64,000 bases of DNA from Mycobacterium triplex. GTDB lineage: Bacteria > Actinomycetota > Actinomycetes > Mycobacteriales > Mycobacteriaceae. Shown piece after piece: positions 8,309-21,755 of the stretch. The notes beneath the pieces are model-generated. The model saw nothing but the letters and a program-made list of their open reading frames with translations, did not search any database and was not told where the DNA came from. A program made the translations under genes and the position numbers. The stretch lies in assembly GCF_000689255.1 (NCBI RefSeq), contig NZ_HG964446.1:2140951-2204950 (forward strand), written 5' to 3'. Within the stretch, counting starts at the first letter, position 1. Every line of letters begins with the position of its first letter.

Positions 8309-8728
8309 GTGTCGGAACATCACTCTCACAAGCACGCGAAATTCCTCAAGTCAGTGATCCGCTGGCTGGACGTCGGCTACCCGCAAGGTGTTCCCGGCCC
8401 CGACCAGGTGGCGTTGTTCGCCCTGCTGCGGAGCACCCCCCTGACCCAGGAGCAGCTCGAAGAGGTTGCTCACAACATCGCCGCGAAGGAATCCCAGCCA
8501 GGAGCTGACGGCGTCGTCAGCAAGGACGAGATCGCCGAGTTCATCACCAAGATGACCCACCACGACCCGGGCAAAGAGAACATTCAGCGCGTGGCCGCCA
8601 CGCTGGCCGCCGCCGGCTGGCCGCTGGCCGGCATCAGCGTCAGCGCGGTAGCCCCCGACGACGAGCACGCCGCCGCGGCGGAAGAAATCGCGTGGCGCCG
8701 CGACGACCTGGCCGAGGGCGTCTCATAA
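8309..8728 (+). CDS. DUF3349 family protein (Rv3046c position)
   Basis: A 139-residue protein of the DUF3349 family, small helical proteins of mycobacteria (a solution structure exists for the paralogue Rv0543c). The diagnostic segments are [23 protein letters not shown] near residue 18 (quoted loosely), [15 protein letters not shown] helix 3 and [13 protein letters not shown] near residue 100. No enzymatic function is known. The frame is open further upstream, but GTG 8309 gives the normal family N-terminus ([18 protein letters not shown]). Its end overlaps the convergent adhC gene by 6 bases. Position between nrdF2 and adhC matches Rv3046c. Confidence 0.8.
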   Translation: MSEHHSHKHAKFLKSVIRWLDVGYPQGVPGPDQVALFALLRSTPLTQEQLEEVAHNIAAKESQPGADGVVSKDEIAEFITKMTHHDPGKENIQRVAATLAAAGWPLAGISVSAVAPDDEHAAAAEEIAWRRDDLAEGVS

Positions 8729-9763
8729 GGTCGAGATGTCGATGACGAAGCGGTAGCGCACGTCGCTGGCCAGCACCCGCTCGTAGGCCTCGTTGACGTA
8801 ATCCGCTTCGATGACCTCGATTTCGGGGGTCACCTGGTGCTCGGCACAGAAGTCGAGCATCTCCTGGGTTTCCGCGATGCCGCCGATGTTCGAGCCCGAC
8901 AGGCTGCGGCGTGCCAACGCCAGCGGGAACGCCCCGATCTCCATCGGGTGCTCGGGGATGCCCAATTCGACGAGCGTGCCGTCGACGTCGAGCAGGCCGA
9001 CGTAGTCGTCGAGCTTGAGGTTCGCCGAGACCGTGTTCAGGATCAGGTCGAAGCTGCTGCGCAACTTCTTGAACGTGTCACGCTCGGAGGTGGCGTAGTA
9101 GTTGCTGGCGCCCAGCCGCAGCCCGTCTTCCATCTTCTTCAGCGACTGCGACAGCACGCTCACCTCGGCGCCCATCGCCGCGCCCAGCTTGACCCCCATG
9201 TGGCCCAGGCCGCCGAGGCCGATGATCCCCAGCCGCGTGCCCGGGCCGGCCTTCCAGTGGCGCAGCGGAGAGAACAGCGTGATGCCCGCGCACAGCAGCG
9301 GCGCCGCCTTGTCCAGCGGGAGCGAGTTCGGGATGCGCAGGACGAAGTTCTCGTCGACGACGATCGCCTGGCTGTAGCCACCCATCGTCGGGGTGCCGTC
9401 CTTGTCGGTGGAGTTGTAGGTGAAGATCGCACCCCGCTTGCAGTACTGCTCGAGCCCGGCCTCGCAGCTGCTGCACTGGCCGCAGGAGTTCACCATGCAG
9501 CCCACGCCGACGTGGTCGCCCACCTTGTGCTTGGTCACTTCCGCGCCGACGGCGGTCACCACGCCGGCGATCTCGTGGCCCACGACGACGGGGTAGTTCG
9601 GCACGCCCCATTCGGATTTGGCGGTGTGGATGTCGGAGTGGCAGATGCCCGCGAACTTGATGTCGATCGCCACGTCGTGCGGACCCGGATCGCGGCGGGT
9701 GATGGTGGTCTTGGTCAGCGGCTCCGTCGCCGAAGTGGCGGCATACGCGGAAACAGTGCTCAT
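8723..9763 (-). CDS. adhC: NADP-dependent zinc alcohol dehydrogenase
   Basis: A 346-residue medium-chain alcohol dehydrogenase of the cinnamyl-alcohol dehydrogenase/AdhC type. The catalytic zinc site is shown by [15 protein letters not shown] and GHEIAGVV. The structural zinc cluster is [15 protein letters not shown]. The Rossmann nucleotide motif is [17 protein letters not shown]. It reduces aldehydes or oxidises alcohols with NADP(H); the physiological substrate in mycobacteria is not settled. It corresponds by position and content to Rv3045. It lies downstream of fecB on the same strand, separated by 121 bases holding its own promoter region with a CTTAGCTAAG palindrome at 9801-9810. Confidence 0.94.
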   Translation of the reverse strand: MSTVSAYAATSATEPLTKTTITRRDPGPHDVAIDIKFAGICHSDIHTAKSEWGVPNYPVVVGHEIAGVVTAVGAEVTKHKVGDHVGVGCMVNSCGQCSSCEAGLEQYCKRGAIFTYNSTDKDGTPTMGGYSQAIVVDENFVLRIPNSLPLDKAAPLLCAGITLFSPLRHWKAGPGTRLGIIGLGGLGHMGVKLGAAMGAEVSVLSQSLKKMEDGLRLGASNYYATSERDTFKKLRSSFDLILNTVSANLKLDDYVGLLDVDGTLVELGIPEHPMEIGAFPLALARRSLSGSNIGGIAETQEMLDFCAEHQVTPEIEVIEADYVNEAYERVLASDVRYRFVIDISTL

Positions 9764-9884
9764 AGCGATCCCTTTTCGATTCGGTTGCGTCCTAGAAAAG
9801 CTTAGCTAAGGTAAAGGTTTCAGGCCAATCGAGCTTGATCACACATGAGCTTATGACGATGTGTGCCGACCGTACCGGCCGCCG

Positions 9885-11000
9885 TTAGTTGATCGCGGCG
9901 TTGACCAGGCGCAGGTCATCCACGATGCCCCGGGCCGCGAGCACGCCCTCACCCGTCTGCCATACCTCGTCGTTGACGATGTAGACGCGGTTGTCGCGGT
10001 TGGCGGACAGTTTGCGCCACGGGGCGCTGTCCAGAATCGTCGCGGCGCGGTCGGCGGCGGCGCGGTTGGCGCAGGACATGTAGATGACGTCGGCCTCGGC
10101 CGCCGAAAAATCCGCGCCCTTGGCCAGGTCGGCGTCGGTCGCGCCGATCTCGACGTAGGGCTTGTCGGTGAACCGCTGGGATGCCGGCCGGTCCACTCCG
10201 ACCGCGCCGAGCACGCTGGCCGGAAAGTTGTTGGCGCCGTAGATCCGCAGGCTGTTGACGGTCAGCTGGACAACCGACGCCTGGAAGTGAGCCGCGTCGT
10301 GGGAGGCGCCGATTTGGTTGGCCCGCTGGGTGAAACCGTTGATCAGCCCGTCGACAGCGCCGCGGCGCGCCGTCGCGCCGCCGACGATGCGCAGGTTGTC
10401 CTGCCATGCCGCCCCGGGTGCCGCGGTGAATACCGTCGGCGCAATCGCCGCGAGCCTCGGATACGTCCGCGGCGTCAGCGCGACCGAGCCCAGAATCAGG
10501 TCCGGGTGCAGCGCGGCGATCGCGCGCAGGTCGGGATTGCCGCGGGTGCCGACCCCGGGCAGGGCGTGCACGGCCTCGCCCAGATAGGAGGGCTGACTCG
10601 ACGAGTCGTCGGGCAGGGCCGCGGCGACGATGCGCGACTGCAGGCCGAGCGCACACAGGGCGTCGAGCTGATCGCCGGAGAGCACCACGATGCGCTGGGC
10701 CTCCGCGGGCACCTGGACCGAGTCCGGAGTGACCCCCGCGGCGTTCTGGGCCTGCCGGGTCTCGGGTCCCGCATCGGCCGGGGCCGCGTCTCGCGCGCAC
10801 GACTCGTCGGGCTTGCGGTCGTTGCCGAGCACCCCGGCGCCCGCGATCTGGGTGGTGGGTGTGACCAGCGACCGGGTCGAGGGCCCCTTGGAGCCGGACT
10901 GTCCGGCGCCGCAGCCGCTGCCCGTCGCGATCGCGGTTGCCGCGATCGCTGCGACGGCCATCAGACGTCCAACGGAGCGTCGCCTGTCGCCGGATTGCAC
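9885..11000 (-). CDS. fecB: FecB-like periplasmic iron/heme-binding lipoprotein
   Basis: A 371-residue class III solute-binding protein (BtuF/FecB fold) for ferric siderophore or heme. Residues 1-29 form a signal peptide and Cys30 (GSGC) is the probable lipidated cysteine, so it should be anchored outside the inner membrane. The binding domains are seen from residue 100, with IVVLSGDQLDALCALGLQSR and HPDLILGS. Start GTG 11000 has AGGAG seven bases upstream. It matches Rv3044. Its natural upstream region has been displaced: an IS110 transposase stop codon lies only 14 bases from the start codon, so transcription may now depend on the IS. Confidence 0.92.
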   Translation of the reverse strand: MQSGDRRRSVGRLMAVAAIAATAIATGSGCGAGQSGSKGPSTRSLVTPTTQIAGAGVLGNDRKPDESCARDAAPADAGPETRQAQNAAGVTPDSVQVPAEAQRIVVLSGDQLDALCALGLQSRIVAAALPDDSSSQPSYLGEAVHALPGVGTRGNPDLRAIAALHPDLILGSVALTPRTYPRLAAIAPTVFTAAPGAAWQDNLRIVGGATARRGAVDGLINGFTQRANQIGASHDAAHFQASVVQLTVNSLRIYGANNFPASVLGAVGVDRPASQRFTDKPYVEIGATDADLAKGADFSAAEADVIYMSCANRAAADRAATILDSAPWRKLSANRDNRVYIVNDEVWQTGEGVLAARGIVDDLRLVNAAIN

Positions 11001-14203
<3,203 letters not shown>

Positions 14204-14213
14204 GGGTTCATAG

Positions 14214-15452
<1,239 letters not shown>

Positions 15453-15466
15453 GACGCTCGCGAGGC

Positions 15467-16354
15467 ATGCGGCACGATGATCGGGTGCCCGAAACAGGCT
15501 CTGAAACAGACTCTGAAACAGACAGCCCCGTGGCCGATCCCGATCTGTTGATCGACTTCAGAAACGTCTCGCTGCGACGCGGCGAGCACGTCATGGTCGG
15601 GCCGCTGGATTGGGCGGTCGAACTCGACGAACGTTGGGTGATCATCGGCCCCAACGGGGCGGGCAAGACGTCGTTGCTGCGCATCGCCGCGGCGGCCGAG
15701 CACCCGTCGACCGGCATCGCGTTCGTGCTCGGCGAACAGCTGGGCCGAGTCGACGTGTCGGAATTGAAGGCCCGGATCGGGCTCAGCTCTTCGGCTTTGG
15801 CGCAGCGCATCCCCACCGACGAAGTCGTGCGCGATCTGGTCATCTCGGCCGGTTACGCGGTGCTGGGCCGCTGGCGCGAACGCTACGAGGAAGTCGACCA
15901 TCAGCGCGCCGTCGACATGCTCGAGAGCCTGGGCGCCGAGCATCTGGCCGATCGCACCTACGGGACCTTGTCCGAAGGGGAACGCAAACGGGTGCTGATC
16001 GCCCGCGCGCTGATGACCGACCCCGAGCTGCTGCTGCTCGACGAACCCGCCGCGGGTCTGGACCTGGGCGGCCGTGAGGAACTGGTGTCCCGCCTGGCGG
16101 ACCTGGCCGCCGACCCCGACGCACCGGCCCTGGTTCTGGTCACTCACCACGTTGAGGAGGTGCCACCCGGCTTCAGCCACTGCATGCTGCTGTCGGAGGG
16201 TGCGGTGGTGGCCGCGGGGTTGCTGTCCGATGTGCTGACGGCGGAGAATCTGTCGGCCGCTTTCGGGCAGTCGATCGCGCTGGACGTCATCGACGGGCGG
16301 TACTTCGCGCGGCGCGTCCGTGCCCGTGCGGCGCACCGGAGGAGGCAGGAATGA
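15467..16354 (+). CDS. ABC transporter ATP-binding protein, Rv3041c-like
   Basis: A 295-residue ATP-binding cassette protein. Walker A is GPNGAGKTS, the signature is LSEGERKRVLIARAL, Walker B is LLLLDEPAAGLD, and the H-loop is LVTHHVEEV. No permease gene is adjacent, so the partner is unknown; orphan ATPases of this type occur in this locus in M. tuberculosis (Rv3041c). ATG 15467 has GAGG immediately upstream; GTG 15485 is the alternative, six codons in. Residues 9-20 repeat ETGS-ETDS-ETDS, encoded by three 12-nt tandem repeats. It overlaps the NUDIX gene by 4 bases (ATGA). Confidence 0.9.
   Translation: MRHDDRVPETGSETDSETDSPVADPDLLIDFRNVSLRRGEHVMVGPLDWAVELDERWVIIGPNGAGKTSLLRIAAAAEHPSTGIAFVLGEQLGRVDVSELKARIGLSSSALAQRIPTDEVVRDLVISAGYAVLGRWRERYEEVDHQRAVDMLESLGAEHLADRTYGTLSEGERKRVLIARALMTDPELLLLDEPAAGLDLGGREELVSRLADLAADPDAPALVLVTHHVEEVPPGFSHCMLLSEGAVVAAGLLSDVLTAENLSAAFGQSIALDVIDGRYFARRVRARAAHRRRQE
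15491..15526 (+). repeat. Three tandem 12-nt repeats in the ABC ATPase N-terminus
   Basis: GAAACAGGCTCT, GAAACAGACTCT and GAAACAGACAGC occur back to back in frame, encoding ETGS, ETDS and ETDS. The repeat adds an acidic, Ser/Thr-rich tail ahead of the ATPase domain, and copy number could vary between strains by slippage without breaking the frame. Confidence 0.75.
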
Positions 16355-17166
16355 GCACCACCCCCGAGCCGCTGCCGACCAGGCCGGCGGCCACCGTGAT
16401 GCTGATCCGCGACGTGCCCGGCGGCGTGAAGACCTTCCTGATGCGCCGGCATTCGAAGATGGAGTTCGCGCCGGGCACGATGGTGTTCCCCGGCGGCGGC
16501 GTCGACGACCGCGACCGCAATGCCGATATCGCGTGGGCGGGTCCGCCACCGGACTGGTGGGCACAGCGGTTCGGCATCGAGACCGACCTGGCCGCGGCGC
16601 TGGTGTGCGCGGCGGCGCGGGAGACGTTCGAGGAGTCCGGGGTGTTGTTCGCCGGCCCGGCCGACGATCCGGACGAGATCGTCGGCGACGCTTCGGTCTA
16701 CGCCGACGCCCGCCGCGCCCTGGACGACCGGACGCTGTCGTTCGCGGATTTCCTGCGGACCGAAAACCTGGTGCTGCGCTCGGACCTGCTGCGGCCGTGG
16801 GCGAACTGGGTCACCCCGGAGGCCGAACGCACCCGTCGCTACGACACCTACTTCTTCGTCGGCGCCCTGCCGGAGGGGCAGCGGGCGGACGGGGAGAACA
16901 CCGAATCCGACCAGTCCGGCTGGTCGACTCCACAGGCCGCGATCGACGACTTCGAGGCCGGGCGTTGTTTCCTACTGCCGCCGACCTGGACTCAGCTGGA
17001 CTCGCTGGCCGGGCGCACCGTCGCCGAGGTGCTGGCCGTCGAGCGCCAAATCGTCACGGTACAACCACATTTGGAGATCCAGGGGGATAACTGGATCTTC
17101 GAGTTCTTCGACTCCGACCGCTACCACCAGGCCCGGGAAAAGGGCGGCATGGGGTGGCGGCATTGA
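16351..17166 (+). CDS. NUDIX hydrolase, Rv3040c-like
   Basis: A 271-residue NUDIX-superfamily protein. The NUDIX helix is seen as [16 protein letters not shown], with the preceding glycine strand [14 protein letters not shown] long insertion (about 35 residues) separates the glycine strand from the REXXEE helix, as in NUDT19/RP2p-type coenzyme A diphosphatases, so a CoA or acyl-CoA substrate is a reasonable inference but not shown. The extra C-terminal domain (residues 170-271) is typical of this subgroup. ATG 16351 overlaps the end of the ABC gene, indicating an operon with it and with echA17. Confidence 0.87.
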   Translation: MSTTPEPLPTRPAATVMLIRDVPGGVKTFLMRRHSKMEFAPGTMVFPGGGVDDRDRNADIAWAGPPPDWWAQRFGIETDLAAALVCAAARETFEESGVLFAGPADDPDEIVGDASVYADARRALDDRTLSFADFLRTENLVLRSDLLRPWANWVTPEAERTRRYDTYFFVGALPEGQRADGENTESDQSGWSTPQAAIDDFEAGRCFLLPPTWTQLDSLAGRTVAEVLAVERQIVTVQPHLEIQGDNWIFEFFDSDRYHQAREKGGMGWRH

Positions 17167-17846
17167 GCGAGTTCGTCCACGTCGTGGTCAGTGACGGCTC
17201 GCAGGACGCCGGCCTGGCGGTGCTGCTCGTGTCGCGGCCGCCGACCAACACGATGACCCGGCAGGTGTACCGGGAGATCGCGGCCGCGGCCGCCGAGGTG
17301 GGGGAGCGAGACGACGTGGCCGCGGTGATCCTGTTCGGCGGCCACGAGATCTTCTCCGCCGGCGATGACATGCCCGAGCTGGCGACGCTGAGCGCGGCCG
17401 AGGCGGACACCGCGGCGCGGGTGCGCGCCCGGGCCATGGACGCCGTGGCGGCCATCCCGAAGCCGACCGTGGCCGCGGTCACCGGTTACGCGCTGGGCGC
17501 GGGCCTGACGCTGGCGCTGGCCGCGGACTGGCGGATCAGCGGTGACAACGTGAAATTCGGGGCGACCGAGATCCTCGCCGGTCGGACCCCCGGCGGTATG
17601 GCCCGCTTGACCCGCGCGGTCGGGGCGAGCAAGGCCAAGGAGCTGGTGTTCAGCGGGCGTTTCGTAGACGCCGAGGAGGCGCTGGAGCTGGGCCTGATCG
17701 ACGAGATGGTGGCCCCCGACGACGTGTACGACGCCGCCGCGGTGTGGGCGCGGCGCTTCCTCGACGGGCCGCGAGGCGCACTGGCCGCCGCCAAGGCCGG
17801 CATCAACGCGGTGTTCGGGGCCGGGGTTTCTGAGGCAAACTTCTGA
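17154..17846 (+). CDS. echA17: Enoyl-CoA hydratase/isomerase with altered C-terminus
   Basis: A crotonase-fold protein, 230 residues. The CoA-binding and oxyanion regions are [13 protein letters not shown] and [20 protein letters not shown]. Sequence follows M. tuberculosis EchA17 (Rv3039c) closely up to LAAAKAGI, then diverges and ends GAGVSEANF. The remembered orthologue is about 254 residues with an arginine-rich C-terminal helix, so the last 25-35 residues are missing or replaced. That helix often contributes to trimer packing, so activity may be affected. Start is GTG 17154 or TTG 17163, the latter overlapping the NUDIX stop. The altered end coincides with the left edge of an accessory island. 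Confidence 0.85.
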   Translation: MAALSEFVHVVVSDGSQDAGLAVLLVSRPPTNTMTRQVYREIAAAAAEVGERDDVAAVILFGGHEIFSAGDDMPELATLSAAEADTAARVRARAMDAVAAIPKPTVAAVTGYALGAGLTLALAADWRISGDNVKFGATEILAGRTPGGMARLTRAVGASKAKELVFSGRFVDAEEALELGLIDEMVAPDDVYDAAAVWARRFLDGPRGALAAAKAGINAVFGAGVSEANF

Positions 17847-17902
17847 GCCGCGGCGAACGGGAGCGATCGCCGGCCTCGCTTCTCCGGCCGTGACTCCCAT
17901 TC

Positions 17903-19669
17903 CTAGGTTGTGGGTACCTTCGCGGCGATCTGATGCGCGATGTTGACGCCGTCGTTGGACTGGGCGTCGGCCCGGTTTGAACTACATGCTTCGACGTCAA
18001 CGACGACGTTGTTGGCCACCGTCAGCGCCCGCTGACAGGTTTGCCAAGTCCACGTCGAACCGGCGGCGGTAAAGCTGGCGCTCAAAGTGCCGTTGGTGTT
18101 GGCGACGGGCCCTACGGTCCGCACGATGTCTGGTCTGCCGGTCACCGTCTTGATGAATTGTCGGTTGGCGCAAGCCGGCCAGTTTTGGGCGGAGGAGTCG
18201 AAGAAGGCGCCCGCTTCGTGCGCGGAGTGAAACACCGCCACACCCTGATCGGTGAGATGAGTCCAGGTGGTGCCGGGCTCGCGCAGCACCTGTTCACGAA
18301 AGGCCCTCCACCCGCTGTCCGCATACACCGGGGCTAGCAACGGACCGCCAATCGGTCGGCAAGCCTTGTCCGGCACGTCGGCACTGTTGTCACCCATTGC
18401 GGTGAGCGTGCGCACGACCATCATCCCGTTGGCGCCCATCGCGGTGTTGATGTCGACGGGGCTGAGCAGCAGCCCGTCCAGTGCACCTTCCGCGACAGGA
18501 GATGGCCCGGCCGGGGTGGGCGGCGGGGGGATTTGAGTAGCGGTGGAGGGCTGCGCTGCTTGGGTTGAAGATGCGGGAGAATGTGGTCGTAACACGTAGC
18601 CCGCGATGCCGGTGCCGACGGCCAGGATTACCACCGAGGCGACGATCAGGCCCAATTGCACCGGGCGGCGTTGGCGACGCCACCACGACGCGAGTTGCGG
18701 TGTGGGGGTCTCGGGTACCGGGCCGTGTTGGGTTGCCACGGGGATGGGGTCGACGACCTGTGCTTGGGCGGCAAGTTCGGTCACCGGCATCGATGCCGCT
18801 GTGTTCGCCGCGAAAGCTGCTGCCGTGGGCGGGATTTGGGATGCCCGGGCAATCGGTGCGGTGATGGCATCGGTCGCGGCGTTGGCTAGCTCGATGGTGG
18901 TGGCATACCGCTGGTTTGGGTCTTTGGCCATGCCGGTCGCGATGACGTCATCGACAGCCGGAGGTACATCCGGTCGTGTGGTCGAGGGCCGAGGCGGCGG
19001 GGCATTGAGGTGTGCGGTGATCAGGTGGGCGGTAGTGCTGCCGGAAAAAGGCGGCTCTCCGGTGAGGGATTCATACAGGACGCAGGCCAGCGAGTAGATG
19101 TCGGCGCGGGCGTCCTCGTCTGCGCGGGCGTCTAGACGCTCGGGTGCGATGTATTGGAAGGTACCGATTGTGTCGCCGGACTTGGTCATTCGCGTTTCAT
19201 CGATCGCACGGGCGATCCCGAAATCAATCAGATAAGCGAAGTCGTTGTCGTCGAGCAGGATGTTGGACGGCTTTATGTCCCGATGTAGCAGTCCCACCTT
19301 GTGTGCGGCATGCAACGCCATGGCGACTTGCTCGATGATGCGTACTGCGCGCGCGGGATCCAGGGGCCCTTCGGCCAGTGCGGTTTGGAGGTCGCGACCT
19401 TCGATCAGCCGCATATCGACATAGAGCTGGCAATCGATCTCGCCGTAGTTGTGGATCGGTATGACGTGCGGGTCGTTCAGTCGCGCTGCCGCGTGGGCCT
19501 CTCGGCGGAAGCGGTGTTTGAATTCTTCGTCGTCAGACAGAAAGGCGGGCAAGAGCTTGATGGCAACGATGCGGTCGGTTTCGGTGTCGTGGGCCCGCCA
19601 TACTTCGCCCATACCGCCGCGGCCCAACAACTCCACCAAGCGATATCGCCCGAACGGGGTCCCGTCCAT
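17903..19669 (-). CDS. Membrane Ser/Thr protein kinase with PknH-type sensor domain
   Basis: A 588-residue eukaryotic-like kinase. Kinase domain residues 8-270: G-loop GRGGMG, Lys38 in VAIKLL, catalytic HRDIKPSN (Asp131), DFG at 149-151, and activation-loop Thr residues before GTFQYIAPERL. A Pro-rich linker follows, then one membrane helix (LGLIVASVVILAVGTGIAGYVL, about 345). The external domain resembles the PknH C-terminal sensor and keeps four Cys (KACRP, WPACANR, QTCQRA, VEACSSN), which in PknH form two disulfides. GGGAGG precedes the ATG. It is convergent with echA17 and is not in this position in M. tuberculosis; it is a PknH/PknJ-group paralogue. Confidence 0.92.
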   Translation of the reverse strand: MDGTPFGRYRLVELLGRGGMGEVWRAHDTETDRIVAIKLLPAFLSDDEEFKHRFRREAHAAARLNDPHVIPIHNYGEIDCQLYVDMRLIEGRDLQTALAEGPLDPARAVRIIEQVAMALHAAHKVGLLHRDIKPSNILLDDNDFAYLIDFGIARAIDETRMTKSGDTIGTFQYIAPERLDARADEDARADIYSLACVLYESLTGEPPFSGSTTAHLITAHLNAPPPRPSTTRPDVPPAVDDVIATGMAKDPNQRYATTIELANAATDAITAPIARASQIPPTAAAFAANTAASMPVTELAAQAQVVDPIPVATQHGPVPETPTPQLASWWRRQRRPVQLGLIVASVVILAVGTGIAGYVLRPHSPASSTQAAQPSTATQIPPPPTPAGPSPVAEGALDGLLLSPVDINTAMGANGMMVVRTLTAMGDNSADVPDKACRPIGGPLLAPVYADSGWRAFREQVLREPGTTWTHLTDQGVAVFHSAHEAGAFFDSSAQNWPACANRQFIKTVTGRPDIVRTVGPVANTNGTLSASFTAAGSTWTWQTCQRALTVANNVVVDVEACSSNRADAQSNDGVNIAHQIAAKVPTT

Positions 19670-19890
19670 ATCAACCTCCCGGTGGCAACGGTCGAAGACA
19701 CGATAAGCCCGACGAGGTGTTCGCAGCTAGGAATCCGAACAGATGCGGACCGAGCCGTCCGGCCACTCTTAGGTGGCTGCCGTAGGCAGCGTTTGTGGAC
19801 GAACTCGTGACTGTGGATAACGACGCCGGGCGCCGCCTACGGCGGGGTTGTGGGCTGTGGTTTGTCGCAGTCGGCTGTGAGGATGGGGTT

Positions 19891-21129
19891 ATGTCGATCG
19901 GGTCGTCTTGCGTGGTGGTGAGCCCTAAGGAGCGGCTGGAGGTGTTGTTTGGCGAGTTGGCGGAGTTGACCGGTCAACGCAACGCGATTGATGCCCGCAT
20001 TGTGCAGATCACCGCCGAGATCGACCACGACGGGTTGTGGGGGATGACCGGTGCGCGGTCGGTGGCGGCGTTGGTGGCCTGGAAGACCGGGTCGTCGCCG
20101 GCCCACGCCCACACCATCGCCACCGTGGCCCACCGGCTCGACGAGTTTCCGCGCTGCGCTGCGGGGATGGCCGAGGGTCGGCTGTCGCTGGATCAGATCG
20201 GGGTGATCGCGGGCGGGGCGGGGCAGGGATCCGATGAGCACTACGCGGCACTGGCCTCGGTGGCCACCGTCAGCCAGCTGCGCACCGCGGTCAAACTCGA
20301 ACCACGACCCCACCCCGAGCCGGCCCGGCCGGCCCCGCCCGCCTCGATCAGCAAAACCGCCACCGAGGAGTCCACCTGCTGGCGGATCACCCTGCCCCAC
20401 CCCGATGCGGCGAAGTTCGAGGCGGCGCTGGCCTCGCACCGCGACGCCCTGATCACCGAATACAAACAGGACCACGCCACCAGCGCCGGTGATTTGGTGC
20501 CCCCATTCCCGGGGACTGTGGAGGCGTTTCTGCGCCTGGTGCAGACCGGCTGGGATGCCGAGGCCACCCGCCGCCCGCACGGCCAGCACACCACCGTGGT
20601 GGTGCACCTCGATGTGGCCCAGCGGGCCGCGGCGCTGCATCTGGGCCCGCTGCTGTCCGACGCCGAACGCCACTACCTGACCTGTGATGCCACCGGCGAA
20701 GTGTGGTTCGAACGCGCCGGTGAGCCTATCGGCGCCGGGCGCACCACCCGGCTGATCAGCCGGCGGCTGCGCCGCGCGCTGCAACACCGCGACCGCACCT
20801 GCGCGGTGCCCGGCTGCGGGGCCACCCGCGGCCTACACGCCCACCACATCGTGCACTGGGAAGACGGCGGCCCCACCGAACTGGCCAACCTGGTCCTGCT
20901 CTGCCCGTATCATCACCGCCTGCACCACCGCGGCGGCATCACCATCACCGGACCCGCCGACCACCTCACCATCACCGACAGCACCGGCCAACAGCTGCGC
21001 CCGGGATCACTCGCCCGCCCACCAAAACGTCCCCCACCCGATGTGCCACCCTGCCCCGGACCCACCGGCGAACGCGCCCACTGGTGGTGGTACCAACCCT
21101 TCCAACCACAACCACCACCAACCAACTGA
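19891..21129 (+). CDS. DUF222/HNH endonuclease-domain protein (13E12 type)
   Basis: A 412-residue protein of the mycobacterial 13E12 repeat family. DUF222 occupies about residues 10-290 (for example GMTGARSVAALVAWKTGSS). The HNH domain lies near residue 315: CAVPGCGATRGLHAHHIVHW, then GGPTELANLVLLCPYHHRLHH, with the Cys and His zinc ligands intact. The family is predicted to be a nuclease and is spread as multicopy, possibly mobile, genes; the function is not established. The frame is open from 19795, but ATG 19891 has a GAGGATGGGG lead and matches family starts. The tail is Pro/Trp-rich (HWWWYQPFQPQPPP). Confidence 0.88.
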   Translation: MSIGSSCVVVSPKERLEVLFGELAELTGQRNAIDARIVQITAEIDHDGLWGMTGARSVAALVAWKTGSSPAHAHTIATVAHRLDEFPRCAAGMAEGRLSLDQIGVIAGGAGQGSDEHYAALASVATVSQLRTAVKLEPRPHPEPARPAPPASISKTATEESTCWRITLPHPDAAKFEAALASHRDALITEYKQDHATSAGDLVPPFPGTVEAFLRLVQTGWDAEATRRPHGQHTTVVVHLDVAQRAAALHLGPLLSDAERHYLTCDATGEVWFERAGEPIGAGRTTRLISRRLRRALQHRDRTCAVPGCGATRGLHAHHIVHWEDGGPTELANLVLLCPYHHRLHHRGGITITGPADHLTITDSTGQQLRPGSLARPPKRPPPDVPPCPGPTGERAHWWWYQPFQPQPPPTN

Positions 21130-21249
21130 GCCCCAGTGCTCAAACCTATTGGGGCATAGACGATTTCGCCTGCGACGTTCACAACCCGCACCGCCGCCGG
21201 ACCGATGCCCAGCGATATTGGTTGTTTGTTCCAGTCGCGTCCGGAACGG

Positions 21250-21753
21250 TCATGCGTCCAGTGCTGCGACTTCAACGCCGACGGATACCCAGCGTTCCCG
21301 GACTTCTCGGATCTTGTCGGCAGGAGTCGAAAGCAATACTCCGAAGGCCGCTGGCGGGCTGAGTTCGTCACGGTAGTAATCCCTGTAAAACGGCATCGCA
21401 TTGGCGAACCAACGAAACACCTCCAGCTGATTGGCCAGGATCAAGTGAGCATTCGTAATTTCGGTCAAATAGCCCCGAGGAGGCGGCCTTCCGGTGCCTG
21501 CACTCACCATGTTGTCCAAGTCGCGCATAAAATCATCAAACGCATCCGCATTGCGGCCGAACCACTGCGGGAAGTCCCACGCCTCGGCGAAAGCATCGTA
21601 AATGGCATCAACGGTCGTGATGTCTGCGCCCTCGACGCTCCGAACCTCAATCCCAGCCAGGGGTGCCAGCGGGGATTCGGCGCGAATACCCACACAGGGC
21701 CCGCGATCAGCGGCCTGTCTTAGAAATTCGTCAATGTTCAAGGTGTGTGCCAT
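21250..21753 (-). CDS. Barstar-family ribonuclease inhibitor (immunity protein)
   Basis: A 167-residue protein with a barstar-like core, about residues 33-125. The diagnostic helix and loop read TVDAIYDAFAEAWDFPQWFG followed by RNADAFDDFMRDLDNM, matching the barstar segment that plugs the barnase active site through acidic residues; several Asp are retained here. The flanking N- and C-terminal extensions are not in classical barstar (about 90 residues). Its ATG is two bases after the stop of the preceding toxin frame, the usual toxin-immunity arrangement. The gene looks intact although the toxin gene is broken. Lower GC than its neighbours fits lateral origin. Confidence 0.85.
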   Translation of the reverse strand: MAHTLNIDEFLRQAADRGPCVGIRAESPLAPLAGIEVRSVEGADITTVDAIYDAFAEAWDFPQWFGRNADAFDDFMRDLDNMVSAGTGRPPPRGYLTEITNAHLILANQLEVFRWFANAMPFYRDYYRDELSPPAAFGVLLSTPADKIREVRERWVSVGVEVAALDA

Positions 21754-21755
21754 CG

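Noticed and set aside
9801..9810. CTTAGCTAAG palindrome upstream of adhC as an IdeR iron box
   Set aside because: It is only 10 bp and lacks the full 19-bp iron-box pattern, so it is mentioned only as a minor feature of the adhC promoter region.
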